From Candidatus Methylomirabilota bacterium (GTDB lineage Bacteria; Methylomirabilota; Methylomirabilia; Rokubacteriales; CSP1-6): a stretch of 64,000 nt of DNA. The notes below the pieces were generated by a model, which had not been told where the DNA came from, ran no database searches, and worked only from the letters and a program-made list of their open reading frames with translations. Position numbers and translations under genes: made by a program. The first letter of the stretch is position 1, and every line of letters starts with the position of its first letter. The stretch covers positions 38,679 through 102,678 of the forward strand of contig DASTYT010000019.1 of NCBI GenBank assembly GCA_035764725.1. Direction: 5' to 3'. Of the stretch, positions 6,841 through 16,353 are shown piece by piece.

Positions 6841-7887
6841 CTAGTACCCTTCGCCCTCCGCGGCGGCAACCGCCTTGCCGCGATGCAGCCAGATCACGAC
6901 ACCCAGATAGATCAACGCGAGCGGCGCTCCGACGAGGAACCAGCGCAGCGCGATCCTGAGCCCCGCCTCGTCGCCGCCGCCCGTGTAGGCGGTGAGGGAC
7001 AGCGCGTCGCCTCCGGTCGCGCGCAGCATCACCGGGAAGTACGAGGCGGCGCTGGCCCCGATGATGCCGAGCAGGAACGCGCACGAGCCGAGGAAGGCTC
7101 CGAAGTCGCCGCCCCGCGCGAGGCGGACGAAGACGGCCACGATGCCGGCAATCGCGAAGAGCGCGGCGGCGATGGCGAGCCAGCGGCGGCCCATGCCCGG
7201 AAACAGCGAGGAATTCACCACGTGACTCGCCGCGGTCACCACGGGCCAGAGCACCGCCACCGCGATCCAGAGTCGCCGCGCCGCCCGGCGGCTGCGGTCG
7301 TGCACCGGCCCGTCGGTCTTCCAGGCGAGGAACGTCGCGCCATGGGCCCCGAGGGCCAGCAGAGCGAACACCCCGGTCAGGACCGTGTACCAGTCGAGGA
7401 TCCCCACGGGGTCGCGCGCGCTCCAGTCGGTGAAGAGCGGCAGCGCGAACCACCCGTCGCGATCCAGGGAGACACCGCGCATGAGATTGCCGAACGCGGC
7501 GCCGAAGAACACCGCGAGCAGGGTGCTGGCCGCCGCGAAGACGAAGTCCCAGGCGGCGCGCCACAGGGGCTCGACCACGTGACTCCGGAATTCGATGGCG
7601 ATGCCGCGCCCGAGCAGGCACCAGAGCAGGAGGAAGATCGCGAAGTAGAAGCCCGAGATGCCGGAGGCGAGCACCCGTGGGAACGCCACGAACAGCGCGC
7701 CGCCCGCCGCGAGCAGCCACACCTCATTGCCGTCCCAGTACGGGCCGATGGCCGCCAGCACTTGACGCCGCTCGGGGTCGCTCCGCGCCACGAAGGGCGA
7801 GACGATGCCCGCCCCCAGGTCGAAGCCGTCGAGCGCCACGTAGATCGCAAACATCAGCGCAGCGATGACGTACCAGGTCTCAAGCAT
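6841..7887 (-). CDS. cydB: Cytochrome bd ubiquinol oxidase subunit II
   Basis: 348 residues, very hydrophobic, with about eight to nine membrane segments. The N-terminus MLETWYVIAALMFAIYVALD followed by GFDLGAG is the CydB signature (the conserved GFDLG and nearby acidic residue). IGPYWDGNEVWLL and HGATFLAWKTDG are also typical. It starts 8 nt inside the end of cydA (ATGCTTGA overlap), so translation is coupled. With CydA it forms the high-affinity quinol oxidase of the inner membrane, used under low oxygen or oxidative/nitrosative stress. No CydX-like small ORF was seen downstream. Confidence 0.95.
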   Translation of the reverse strand: MLETWYVIAALMFAIYVALDGFDLGAGIVSPFVARSDPERRQVLAAIGPYWDGNEVWLLAAGGALFVAFPRVLASGISGFYFAIFLLLWCLLGRGIAIEFRSHVVEPLWRAAWDFVFAAASTLLAVFFGAAFGNLMRGVSLDRDGWFALPLFTDWSARDPVGILDWYTVLTGVFALLALGAHGATFLAWKTDGPVHDRSRRAARRLWIAVAVLWPVVTAASHVVNSSLFPGMGRRWLAIAAALFAIAGIVAVFVRLARGGDFGAFLGSCAFLLGIIGASAASYFPVMLRATGGDALSLTAYTGGGDEAGLRIALRWFLVGAPLALIYLGVVIWLHRGKAVAAAEGEGY

Positions 7888-9238
7888 GCACGGGCTCCAC
7901 GTGGCCGCGCCCGGCCGGTGACAGCGGCGCCGGGCCATGGGCGATCTCGCGCCCGATCAGGAACAGGAACAGGATGCCGAGGGCGAGATAGAGGCCGCAG
8001 AAGCCGATCAGGGTGAAGAGCACGGTCCCCGCATGGACGGTGGGGCTCGCGCCCTGCGCGGTGCGGAAGACGCCGAAGATGAGCCAGGGCTGACGGCCGA
8101 GCTCGGCGGTCATCCACCCGACGGTGTTGGCGATGTAGGGGAGCGGGAAGGCGAGCATGAGGATCCACAGCATGGGGCGGCTCCGCTCGAGGCGCCCCGC
8201 CCACCAGAGCAGGACGGCGACGAAGGCGATCGCGGTGAGAATGGTGCCCAGGCCCGCCATGATGTGGAACGAGTAGTAGAGCAGCTCGATGTTGTCGGGC
8301 CAGTCGTCACGCGGGAAGGCGTCCAGGCCCTGGACCGGGGCCTGGAAGGTGCCGAAGGCGAGGAACGAGAGCACCCAGGGAATCACGACGGGATTGTCCA
8401 GCCGGCGCGCGGACACGTTCGGCTGGCCGATGACGTTGAGCCCCGCGTGCGCGCCACTCTCGAAACGCCCCTCCATGGCGGCGAGCGCCACTGGCTGATG
8501 GCGCGCCACCAGCTTGGCCTGCCGGTCGCCGGTCACCGTCACGAGCACGCTGGCCACGAGCGCGGCCGTCACGCCGAGGCGAAGGAAGAGACCGGCGGTG
8601 GGCAGATGGCGTCGGGTCAGCGTGTAGTAGGCGCCGACGGCGGCCATCACGAACGCGCCGGTCACGACGGCGGCGACCATGTTGTGGGCGTACTGCACGA
8701 TCGCCCACGGGCTCAGCACGAACGCCCAGAAGTCCACGAGGCGCAGCGTCCCGTCGGCGGCCACCGCGTGGCCCACCGGGTACTGCATGAAGGCATTGGT
8801 CGCGATGATGAAGTAGCCCGAGAGCCAGCTCCCGAGAAAGAGCGCGACCGCGGCGAGGAAGTGGCCGATCTTCGAGAGCCGCCGCTCGCCCCAGACCAGG
8901 AGGAAGAGGAAGCTCGACTCGAGAAAGAACGCGAAGAGCCCCTCCATCGCTAGAGTCTGGCCGATCACGCTGCCCGCGTGGCGGCTGAACTTCGCCCAGT
9001 TCGTGCCGAACTGGAACTCCATGGGGATGCCGGTGACGACGCCGACCGCGAAGTTGATCCCGAAGATGCGGATCCAGAAGCGCGCCGCGTCGTTCCAGCG
9101 CTCGCCGCCTTGGCGGAGGCCCAGCGCCTTCATGATCACGATGAGAAGGGCCAGCCCCATGGTGAGCTGCGGGAAGAGATAGTGGTAGACGATGGTGAAC
9201 GCGAACTGCAGGCGATGAAAGACGAGCGCGTCATCCAT
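7880..9238 (-). CDS. cydA: Cytochrome bd ubiquinol oxidase subunit I
   Basis: 452 residues, the short-Q-loop form. FHRLQFAFTIVYHY places the haem b595 ligand His19; Glu99 and Glu107 (AMEGLFAFFLESS) are the conserved acidic pair near haems b595/d; His185 in QYAHNMVAAV is the likely haem b558 ligand. GRQPW near the C-terminus is the quinol-site motif. ATG 9238 follows GGGGAGGGTGA, which sets the start. It is transcribed with cydB and is divergent from the glucosidase gene across a 111-bp region holding a DosR-like palindrome, fitting low-oxygen control. Confidence 0.95.
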   Translation of the reverse strand: MDDALVFHRLQFAFTIVYHYLFPQLTMGLALLIVIMKALGLRQGGERWNDAARFWIRIFGINFAVGVVTGIPMEFQFGTNWAKFSRHAGSVIGQTLAMEGLFAFFLESSFLFLLVWGERRLSKIGHFLAAVALFLGSWLSGYFIIATNAFMQYPVGHAVAADGTLRLVDFWAFVLSPWAIVQYAHNMVAAVVTGAFVMAAVGAYYTLTRRHLPTAGLFLRLGVTAALVASVLVTVTGDRQAKLVARHQPVALAAMEGRFESGAHAGLNVIGQPNVSARRLDNPVVIPWVLSFLAFGTFQAPVQGLDAFPRDDWPDNIELLYYSFHIMAGLGTILTAIAFVAVLLWWAGRLERSRPMLWILMLAFPLPYIANTVGWMTAELGRQPWLIFGVFRTAQGASPTVHAGTVLFTLIGFCGLYLALGILFLFLIGREIAHGPAPLSPAGRGHVEPVHA

Positions 9239-9268
9239 CCCGTCACCCTCCCCCGGGGGGATCGTATC

Positions 9269-9313
9269 AGACCTTGGTCCACTCCCCTCGACATGCCAGG
9301 TGGCAGGTAATAG
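9269..9313. promoter_or_regulatory. DosR-like palindrome in cydAB/glucosidase divergent region
   Basis: AGAC-CTTG-GTCC at 9269-9280 matches GGAC-N4-GTCC with one change. TAATAG at 9308-9313 is a -10-like hexamer 34 bp downstream of the centre on the plus strand. The centre is about 75 bp before the glucosidase ATG and 37 bp before cydA. A second inverted repeat, TGCCA-GG-TGGCA, lies at 9294-9305 and could be another operator. The site can serve either direction. Confidence 0.45.
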
Positions 9314-9349
9314 CATCGGGATACCCAACCTCTCGACGCGAGGTGAGCC

Positions 9350-12076
9350 ATGACCGCTGAGCTGGATCGCTTGGAGCAAGCCCGAACCCGAAACGTGCCG
9401 TGGCGCAAGTGGGGGCCGTATCTCTCCGAGCGGCAGTGGGGCACGGTGCGCGAGGACTACAGCGACTCCGGAGACGCGTGGAACTACTTCAGCCACGACC
9501 AGGCGCGGTCGCGCGCGTATCGGTGGGGCGAGGACGGCCTCGCCGGCATCTCCGACGATCAGCAGACCCTGTGCTTCGCCCTGGCCCTCTGGAACGGCAG
9601 GGACCCGATCCTCAAGGAGCGGCTGTTCGGGCTGACCAACAGCGAGGGGAATCACGGCGAGGACGTCAAGGAGTACTACTTCTACCTTGACTCCACCCCG
9701 ACCCACTCGTACATGAAGTATCTCTACAAGTACCCGCAGGCCGCGTATCCCTACTCGGATCTCGTCGAGACGAACCGGACACGCGGCCGGCTCGCCATGG
9801 AGTACGAGCTGCTCGACACCGGCGTGTTCAATCAGGACCGGTACTTCGACATCTTCGTCGAGTACGCCAAGGCCTCGCCCGACGACATCCTCGTCCAGAT
9901 CACCGTGGAAAACCGCGGGCCGGAGGCGGCGGCGCTGCACGTCCTGCCGACGCTGTGGTTCCGCAACACATGGTCCTGGGGCCGAGACGCGACACGGCCC
10001 CTGCTCCGGCAGGACGCCCCTGGGGCGATCGGCGCCACCCACGCCACCCTCGGCGCTCGGCGCCTCTCCTGCGACGGCGCGCCGCCGCTGCTCTTCACCG
10101 AAAACGAGACGAACACGGAGCGGCTCTTCAACGCGCCCAACCGCACGCCGTTCGTCAAGGACGGCATCGACACCTGCATCGTTCACGGCCGGCTGGAGGC
10201 GGTGAATCCCCAGCAGGAGGGCACCAAAGCGGCCGCCCACTACCAGATCACGGTGGGGGGCGGACAGTCGCGGACACTGCGTCTTCGCCTGCACGATGCC
10301 TCCGTGGCTACTCCCTTCGCGGACTTCGATGCCGTGATGCGCGCGCGCCGCGAGGAGGCGGACGCCTTCTACGCCACCGTCATCCCGAAGACGCTGGATG
10401 CCGACGCCGCCAACGTGATGCGTCAGGCCCTGGCCGGCATGCTCTGGTCGAAGCAGTTCTACTACTACGACGTCGACCGCTGGCTCGAGGAGCGCGGGGC
10501 CGACCCCTTCAAGCCACACCGGCGTGCCGCCCCACGAAACGAGCACTGGCATCACGTGTACAACGCCGACATCATCTCGATGCCGGACAAGTGGGAATAC
10601 CCCTGGTATGCGGCGTGGGACCTGGCCTTCCACGTGCTCGCCCTCACCTTGGTGGACGAGGACTTCGGCAAGCATCAGCTCGACCTGATGCTGCAGGAGC
10701 CCTACCTCCATCCCAGCGGGCAGATCCCTGCCTACGAGTGGAACTTCGGCGATGTCAACCCTCCCGTGCATGCCTGGTCCACCATCTTCACGTACACCCT
10801 CGAGCGCGTGCGGCGTGGCCAGGGGGATCTCGAGTGGCTCGAGCGCGCCTTCCAAAAGCTGGCGCTGAACTTCACCTGGTGGGTGAATCGCAAGGACCGC
10901 GCCGGCAACAATGCCTTCGAGGGCGGGTTCCTGGGCCTGGACAATATTGGGGTATTCGACCGCAGCGCGCCGCTCCCCACCGGAGGCTATCTCGAGCAGG
11001 CCGACGGCACCGCGTGGATGGCGCTCTTCTGCCAGAACATGGTCGAGATCGCGGCCGAGCTGACGATGCACCGGCCCGTCTATGCGGACATGGCCCTCAA
11101 GTTCGTCGAGCATTTCCTCTGGATCGGGGTCGCCCTGATGCGCGCCGGCGAAGGGGTGGGGATGTGGGACGAGGAGGACGGGTTCTTCTACGACGTGCTC
11201 CGGCTGCCCGACGGCCGGGCCGAGCGGCTGAAAGTGCGCTCCATGGTGGGGCTGCTCCCCATGTGCGCCGTCACCGTCTTCGACGGGCGGGTGCTTGAGC
11301 AATTTCCGGAGATGCGCGAGCGCCTCGGCCGATTCCTCGAAGGGCGCCAGGAGCTACGGGGCTTCATCCACGATCCGGTCAAGCTCGGACACAAGGGCCG
11401 GCGGCTCGCCGCGGTGCTGAACGAGGCCCGCCTCCGCCGGATTCTGGCCACGATGCTCGACGAGAAGGAGTTCTTGAGCCCCTACGGCATCCGGGCGGTG
11501 TCCCGGCACCACCAGGACCACCCGTACGTCTTCCACGTGAGCGGCCAGGAGTACCGCGTGTCGTATCTGCCCGCGGAGTCCGACAGCGGCATGTTCGGCG
11601 GCAACTCCAACTGGCGTGGGCCCATCTGGATGCCCGTGAACGCGCTGATCATCCGGGCCCTGCTCCAGTACTACATGTACTACGGCGACGAGTTCACCAT
11701 CGAGTGCCCCACCGGCAGCGGCCGGCGAATGACGCTCTATCAGGTCGCCGAGGAGATCGCGCGCCGGCTCAGCAGCATCTTCCTGCGGGACAAGGACGGG
11801 CGGCGACCGGTGTACGGAGGTGCGAAGAAGTTCCAGGAGGACCCCCACTGGCGGGACTATCTGCAGTTCTACGAGTACTTCCACGGGGACAACGGGGCCG
11901 GCCTGGGCGCGAGCCACCAGACCGGCTGGACCGGCGTCGTCGCGAGAGGCATGCATCTCTTCGCCACGAGCTCGGCCGAAGAATTCCTCGAGTTCGGCAA
12001 GGCCGCGGGGGCCATGGAGCTGGATCCGCTGAAGGCTGCCGCCCTCGCCGAAGCGGCGCGCAACCGAGGACGCTGA
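9350..12076 (+). CDS. GH63-type glucosidase (MGH1-like glycoside hydrolase)
   Basis: 908 residues, cytosolic (no signal peptide). The start matches bacterial 'glucosidase' proteins of the GH63/(alpha/alpha)6 class: [18 protein letters not shown], then [38 protein letters not shown] and [20 protein letters not shown]. The catalytic barrel includes [44 protein letters not shown] and the C-terminal [20 protein letters not shown]63 enzymes remove alpha-glucosyl residues; bacterial members also act on mannosyl- or glucosylglycerate. The GH13 gene follows after 1 nt, so the pair likely handles an alpha-glucan, trehalose or compatible solute. Confidence 0.85.
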   Translation: MTAELDRLEQARTRNVPWRKWGPYLSERQWGTVREDYSDSGDAWNYFSHDQARSRAYRWGEDGLAGISDDQQTLCFALALWNGRDPILKERLFGLTNSEGNHGEDVKEYYFYLDSTPTHSYMKYLYKYPQAAYPYSDLVETNRTRGRLAMEYELLDTGVFNQDRYFDIFVEYAKASPDDILVQITVENRGPEAAALHVLPTLWFRNTWSWGRDATRPLLRQDAPGAIGATHATLGARRLSCDGAPPLLFTENETNTERLFNAPNRTPFVKDGIDTCIVHGRLEAVNPQQEGTKAAAHYQITVGGGQSRTLRLRLHDASVATPFADFDAVMRARREEADAFYATVIPKTLDADAANVMRQALAGMLWSKQFYYYDVDRWLEERGADPFKPHRRAAPRNEHWHHVYNADIISMPDKWEYPWYAAWDLAFHVLALTLVDEDFGKHQLDLMLQEPYLHPSGQIPAYEWNFGDVNPPVHAWSTIFTYTLERVRRGQGDLEWLERAFQKLALNFTWWVNRKDRAGNNAFEGGFLGLDNIGVFDRSAPLPTGGYLEQADGTAWMALFCQNMVEIAAELTMHRPVYADMALKFVEHFLWIGVALMRAGEGVGMWDEEDGFFYDVLRLPDGRAERLKVRSMVGLLPMCAVTVFDGRVLEQFPEMRERLGRFLEGRQELRGFIHDPVKLGHKGRRLAAVLNEARLRRILATMLDEKEFLSPYGIRAVSRHHQDHPYVFHVSGQEYRVSYLPAESDSGMFGGNSNWRGPIWMPVNALIIRALLQYYMYYGDEFTIECPTGSGRRMTLYQVAEEIARRLSSIFLRDKDGRRPVYGGAKKFQEDPHWRDYLQFYEYFHGDNGAGLGASHQTGWTGVVARGMHLFATSSAEEFLEFGKAAGAMELDPLKAAALAEAARNRGR

Positions 12077-12077
12077 C

Positions 12078-13556
12078 GTGGGCGAGCCGCTCTACCCTTC
12101 GCTCTATCAGGTCAACACGCGCGTCTGGCTCACCGAGCGGGCGCGCGTGCTGGGGCGTGCGGCCACGCTCGACGACATCCCGGACGCCGAGCTGGACCGC
12201 GTGGCTGCGATGGGATTCGACTGGGTGTGGCTGCTCAGCGTGTGGCAAACGGGAGAGGCGGGCCGCCGAATCTCGCGCGCCAATCCCGAGTGGCGCCGGG
12301 AGTTCGAGGAGACGCTCCCCGATCTTCGGGAGGAGGACATCGGGGGGTCGGGATTTGCGATCACGGGCTACACGGTGGCCGCGGCGCTGGGGGGCGACGC
12401 GGCGCTGGCGCGGGTACGCAAGCGCCTGCGCGAGCGAGGCCTCCGGCTGATGCTCGACTTCGTCCCCAATCACACGGGTCTCGACCACCCCTGGGTGGAC
12501 GACCACCCCGAATACTACGTGCCCGGCTCCGAGACCGAACGCGCGCGGGCGCCGCAGAACTATGTCTGGGTCAAGGGAAAGTACGGCGAGCGCGTGCTGG
12601 CCCACGGCCGCGATCCGTATTTTTCCGGGTGGCCGGACACGTTACAGCTTGACTACAGCAGTCCCGCTACCCAGGCGGCGATGGCCGGCGAGCTGTCGAG
12701 GATCTGCCAGCAGTGCGACGGCGTGCGCTGCGACATGGCCATGCTCGTCCTGCCCGACGTCTTCGAGCGGACCTGGGGCCGTCGGGCGCTGTCCTTCTGG
12801 CCCGAGGTGACGAGGCGGGTGCGCGACCGGGCGCCCGGCTTCCGCTTCATGGCCGAGGTCTACTGGGACCTCGAGTGGACGATGCTCCAGCAGGGCTTCG
12901 ACTACGCCTACGACAAGCGGCTCTACGACCGCCTCCGCGAGGGCCACGCGCGCCCCGTGCGCGAGCATCTCCATGCCGGGCTCGACTACCAGGCGAAGCT
13001 GGCTCGCTTCCTGGAGAATCACGACGAGCCCCGCGCCGCCGCGACGTTCCCGCCCGCGATGCACGAGGCCGCCGCCGTCGTCACGTTCCTGTCCCCGGGG
13101 CTGCGGTTCCTCCATCAGGGGCAGATCGAGGGCCGGGCGAAGCGGATCTCCCCGCACCTGGTTCGGGGCCCGCGCGAGCTCCTGGACGACGCCCGGCAGA
13201 AATTCTACCTGCGGCTGCTGACGGTGCTCGCACAGCCTACCGTGCGTGACGGCGAGTGGCGCCTGCTCGAATGCGCACCGGCATGGGACGGAAACTGGAC
13301 CTGGGACGGCTTCATCGTCTGGTCCTGGGAGGGGCCGGGCGGCCAGCGGCGCCTCGTCGCCGTCAACTACTCGGGCAATCAGGCCCAGTGCTATGTCCTC
13401 CTGCCGTACCCAGACCTGGCCGGCCGCTCCGTCCGGCTCCAGGATCTGCTGAGCGCTGCCCGCTACGATCGCGATGGGCACGAGCTCGCCTCACGCGGTC
13501 TCTATCTCGACCTGCCCGCCTGGGGCTATCACGCCTTCGAGGTCACGTCACGATGA
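12078..13556 (+). CDS. GH13 alpha-amylase-family enzyme (trehalose-synthase-like)
   Basis: 492 residues starting at GTG, 1 nt after the glucosidase stop. All four GH13 regions are present: LMLDFVPNHTG (region I), GVRCDMAML (region II, nucleophile Asp), FMAEVYWD (region III, acid Glu) and LENHDEPR (region IV, Asp), so the catalytic triad is intact. YPSLYQVNTRVWL is the usual first strand. A C-terminal beta domain is suggested by WDGFIVWSWEG and RRLVAVNYSG. No signal peptide: a cytosolic role in alpha-glucan or trehalose turnover is likely. The exact specificity is open. A decayed relative of its middle domain lies at 2942-3163. Confidence 0.88.
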   Translation: MGEPLYPSLYQVNTRVWLTERARVLGRAATLDDIPDAELDRVAAMGFDWVWLLSVWQTGEAGRRISRANPEWRREFEETLPDLREEDIGGSGFAITGYTVAAALGGDAALARVRKRLRERGLRLMLDFVPNHTGLDHPWVDDHPEYYVPGSETERARAPQNYVWVKGKYGERVLAHGRDPYFSGWPDTLQLDYSSPATQAAMAGELSRICQQCDGVRCDMAMLVLPDVFERTWGRRALSFWPEVTRRVRDRAPGFRFMAEVYWDLEWTMLQQGFDYAYDKRLYDRLREGHARPVREHLHAGLDYQAKLARFLENHDEPRAAATFPPAMHEAAAVVTFLSPGLRFLHQGQIEGRAKRISPHLVRGPRELLDDARQKFYLRLLTVLAQPTVRDGEWRLLECAPAWDGNWTWDGFIVWSWEGPGGQRRLVAVNYSGNQAQCYVLLPYPDLAGRSVRLQDLLSAARYDRDGHELASRGLYLDLPAWGYHAFEVTSR

Positions 13557-14749
13557 CGACCGCGGATGCCTCGGCCCGCCCGGACCCCTACGACTTCTCC
13601 GTGGTCCTGGGCGGGCCGCTCTATCAGCTCGTCCGCCGGGCGCACCTTTCCGGCGACGCGCTCGAGTTGGTCCGCCGCCGCATCATCGTCACCGCGATGC
13701 TCGTGTGGCTCCCGCCGTTCGTCCTGGCGGCGCTGGCCGGGCGCGCGTGGGGTAGCGCGGTCCGCGTGCCGTTCCTCATGGACGTCGAGGTCCACACGCG
13801 ACTGCTGCTCGCCCTGCCCCTCCTCATCGTCGCCGAGCTCGTGGTGCATCAGCGCATGCGCCCGCTGGTTTGGCAATTCCTCGAGCGCGACCTGATCGCC
13901 GCCGAATCCCGGGCGAAGTTCGACGCCGCGGTCGCCTCCGCCCTGCGCATCCGGAACTCCGTGCTGACGGAGCTGGTGCTCATCGCGTTCATCTATGTCG
14001 GCGTCGTCTTCCTCTGGCCTCACTACGGCATCCTTCACTCGGCGACCTGGTATTCGCTCCCGACCGACGGCGGTTACCGCCTCACTCCGGCCGGGTGGTG
14101 GCTCGCGTACGTGAGCATCCCTGTGTTCCAGTTCATGCTGCTCCGCTGGTATTTCCGGATCTTCATCTGGATCCGCTTTCTCGGGCAGGTTGCGCGGTGC
14201 CGGCTGCGGCTCGTGCCCACGCACCCCGACCGCTCGGGCGGCCTGGGCTTCTTGGCCAACACGGCCGTCGCCTTCGCCCCGCTCCTCGCCGCTCACGGGG
14301 CGCTGCTCGCCGGCTTCATCGCCAACCGCATCTTCTTCCAGGGCGCGACATTGCCCGACTTCAAGCTCGAGCTGGTGGCGGTCGTCGGCTTTCTCCTCCT
14401 CATCGTGGTGGGGCCCCTTCTCCTCTTCACGCCCCAGCTGGCGACGGCCCGGCGTATCGGCCTGCGCGAGTACGGCACGCTGGCCCGGCGCTACGTGCAG
14501 GAGTTCGACGACAAGTGGCTCCGTGGGCGGGCGCCGGCGGGCGAGCCCCTGATCGGCAGCGCGGACATCCAGTCCCTGGCGGATCTCGCCAATAGCTTCG
14601 AGGTCGTGCGCGGCATGAGCCCGGTGCCGTTCACCAGGAACACGGTGGTCCAGCTCGCGGTGATTACCCTCCTTCCCGTGGCCCCGCTGCTCCTCACGAT
14701 GATCTCGCTGGAGGAGCTGCTCGGGCGTCTGCTGCAAGTGGTCCTCTAG
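13553..14749 (+). CDS. Multi-pass membrane protein, function unknown
   Basis: 398 residues. The ATG overlaps the GH13 stop by four bases (ATGA). About six to seven hydrophobic segments are visible, for example IIVTAMLVWLPPFVLAAL, LLLALPLLIVAELVV, LTELVLIAFIYVGVVFL, LELVAVVGFLLLIVV and the C-terminal VVQLAVITLLPVAPLLL. HPDRSGGLGFL lies in a cytoplasmic or periplasmic loop and recurs in uncharacterised membrane proteins. I recognise no transporter signature. Its tight coupling to two glycoside hydrolases suggests a linked envelope or solute role. Nothing more can be said from sequence. Confidence 0.8.
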   Translation: MTTADASARPDPYDFSVVLGGPLYQLVRRAHLSGDALELVRRRIIVTAMLVWLPPFVLAALAGRAWGSAVRVPFLMDVEVHTRLLLALPLLIVAELVVHQRMRPLVWQFLERDLIAAESRAKFDAAVASALRIRNSVLTELVLIAFIYVGVVFLWPHYGILHSATWYSLPTDGGYRLTPAGWWLAYVSIPVFQFMLLRWYFRIFIWIRFLGQVARCRLRLVPTHPDRSGGLGFLANTAVAFAPLLAAHGALLAGFIANRIFFQGATLPDFKLELVAVVGFLLLIVVGPLLLFTPQLATARRIGLREYGTLARRYVQEFDDKWLRGRAPAGEPLIGSADIQSLADLANSFEVVRGMSPVPFTRNTVVQLAVITLLPVAPLLLTMISLEELLGRLLQVVL

Positions 14750-14801
14750 CCCGGCCGAACGACGCGACCGCGGCGCGCGCCGCCGCCCGGGAATCCTCCG
14801 T

Positions 14802-14845
14802 GGGACCTTTGTCCTATAGCGGCACCCGAGGGCCGCGACTACGAT
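14802..14845 (+). promoter_or_regulatory. DosR-like palindrome plus -10-like box upstream of porin
   Basis: GGGAC-CTTT-GTCC (core 14803-14814) is a perfect GGAC-N4-GTCC palindrome and the best of the five sites. TACGAT at 14840-14845 is 32 bp from its centre. The centre is about 174 bp from the porin start, longer than at the other sites, implying a leader of roughly 130 nt. It would drive the porin-decarboxylase-AspT-AspD-PPK2 run. Confidence 0.5.
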
Positions 14846-14982
14846 TCGTCAGTCGCGAGGGCGGGATCGGGACTCGGGCGCCCCACTAGGGCTGTCGCGC
14901 CTCGACACGCTGGAACGAAAAGTCCGAAGGATCAATGATTTGGCGCTGGCATGGTTCATGAGTGAAGCCCGGGAGGCCAAAA

Positions 14983-16320
14983 TTGAGACAACGAGCCGTC
15001 TTGACGTTCGGACTCTCGTTCCTCGTCACCACCACCGTCTGGTCTTCCGCGTGCGCCGAGGATGCGCCGCCGCCCCCTCTGTTCCCTCCGGACGAACCTC
15101 CGATCGAACGGCTCTTCGATCCGCTGCAGAAGAAGCTCCAGGCAAGCCCGCTCCCCACGTTCCTGAAAGACAGCGACCTCAAGGTGCATTTCCGCACCTA
15201 CTACTTCAACCGCAACAAGACCGACGACTCGAAGAACGAGGCGCTCGCGACCGGAGGCTGGATCTCGTTTCAGTCGGGCTGGCTGGCCGACACCTTCGCG
15301 ATGGGAGCCACCCTTTACGGCTCGGCCAAGCTCTACGGGCCGGAGGATCGGGACGGCACGCTTCTGCTCAAGCCGAGCCAGGAGAGCTACTACGTGCCCG
15401 GCGAGGCCTGGGGCGCGCTGAAATACCAGGACTACGTGATCCTCAAGGGCTATCGCCAGCAGGTGGACCAGGGCTATATCAATCCCGCGGACAACCGCAT
15501 GACGCCCAACACCTTCCAGGGCGTCACGGTGGGCGGCAAGGTCGGCTGGGTCCAGTACCTCGGCGGCTATCTCTTCAAGATCAAGCCGAGGAACGCGGAT
15601 GAATTCATTAGCATGTCCGAGCAGGCCGGCGCGAGGGACAGCGACGAAGGGGTCGCGTTCGGAGGCGTGCGCCTTACCCCCCTGCCGGGGCTCCGCTTCG
15701 ACCTCCACAACGACTACGGCGTCAACACGTTCAACACCATCTACACGGAGGCGGTCTACGAGATCCCGCTCGACGCCATGAAGGTTCGGCTCGGGGCGCA
15801 GTTCACCGACCAGCGGGCCGTCGGCGACGCCCTGCTCGCGCCCACGACCGACGGTCGCCACTGGAGCACGCAGCACGGCGGCGGGCGTGCACAGTTCATC
15901 ATCGGCGACCTTACCCTGACCGGGGCGTTCTCCTTCACGGCCAAGGGCAACAACATCCAGACCCCCTGGGGCTCCTTCCCGGGCTATCTCTCGATGATCG
16001 ATCAGGACTTCAACCGGGCTGGCGAGAAGGCGTTCCTCATCGGCGCCGCCTACGACTTCTCGAACATCATCACCAAGGGCTTGAGCGCGAACATGAACCT
16101 CGTCTGGGGTAAGGACGCCATCAATCCCACCACGGGGAGAGACGCCCCGGATCAGGGCGAGTATGACCTCACCGTGGACTATCGCCCGCCCTTCAAGTGG
16201 CCGGCGTTTCTCCAGGGCGTGTGGTTCCGGGCGCGCGGAGCGATCAACACGCAGCAAGACGCGAGGGCGACGGGCTATCAGTTCCGACTGATCATCAACT
16301 GGGAGCGAGATCTGATCTGA
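14983..16320 (+). CDS. Outer-membrane porin-like beta-barrel protein
   Basis: 445 residues from the TTG at 14983, which follows GGGAGG at 6-7 nt spacing and gives a clean signal peptide (MRQRAVLTFG...SSACAED). A GTG at 14962 is in frame but lacks an SD. After a Pro-rich segment, the protein has alternating hydrophobic strands with aromatic girdles (KVHFRTYYFNR, GGWISFQSGWL, DYVILKGYRQQ, YQFRLIINWERDLI), as in OprD/OprF-like porins. It likely admits small anionic or amino-acid substrates to the periplasm. It lies just upstream of an amino-acid decarboxylase and exchanger, which suggests it feeds that system. Confidence 0.7.
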   Translation: MRQRAVLTFGLSFLVTTTVWSSACAEDAPPPPLFPPDEPPIERLFDPLQKKLQASPLPTFLKDSDLKVHFRTYYFNRNKTDDSKNEALATGGWISFQSGWLADTFAMGATLYGSAKLYGPEDRDGTLLLKPSQESYYVPGEAWGALKYQDYVILKGYRQQVDQGYINPADNRMTPNTFQGVTVGGKVGWVQYLGGYLFKIKPRNADEFISMSEQAGARDSDEGVAFGGVRLTPLPGLRFDLHNDYGVNTFNTIYTEAVYEIPLDAMKVRLGAQFTDQRAVGDALLAPTTDGRHWSTQHGGGRAQFIIGDLTLTGAFSFTAKGNNIQTPWGSFPGYLSMIDQDFNRAGEKAFLIGAAYDFSNIITKGLSANMNLVWGKDAINPTTGRDAPDQGEYDLTVDYRPPFKWPAFLQGVWFRARGAINTQQDARATGYQFRLIINWERDLI

Positions 16321-16322
16321 AT

Positions 16323-16339
16323 CACCCGCGTATCGGGTG
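16323..16339 (+). other. Small hairpin between porin and decarboxylase genes
   Basis: CACCCG-CGTAT-CGGGTG, six pairs with a 5-nt loop, starting 3 nt after the porin stop and ending just before the GGAGGG that serves the decarboxylase. No T-tract follows. It could be a weak terminator or an RNA-processing or translation-tuning element inside the operon. Confidence 0.35.
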
Positions 16340-16353
16340 TGGAGGGCAGTGGC

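Noticed and set aside
7880-11302. A minus-strand frame of 1140 codons continuing upstream of cydA across the glucosidase gene.
   Set aside because: The part above 9238 is antisense to a clear GH63 gene, lacks any family features and arises from GC-rich codons. cydA has its own SD and ATG at 9238.
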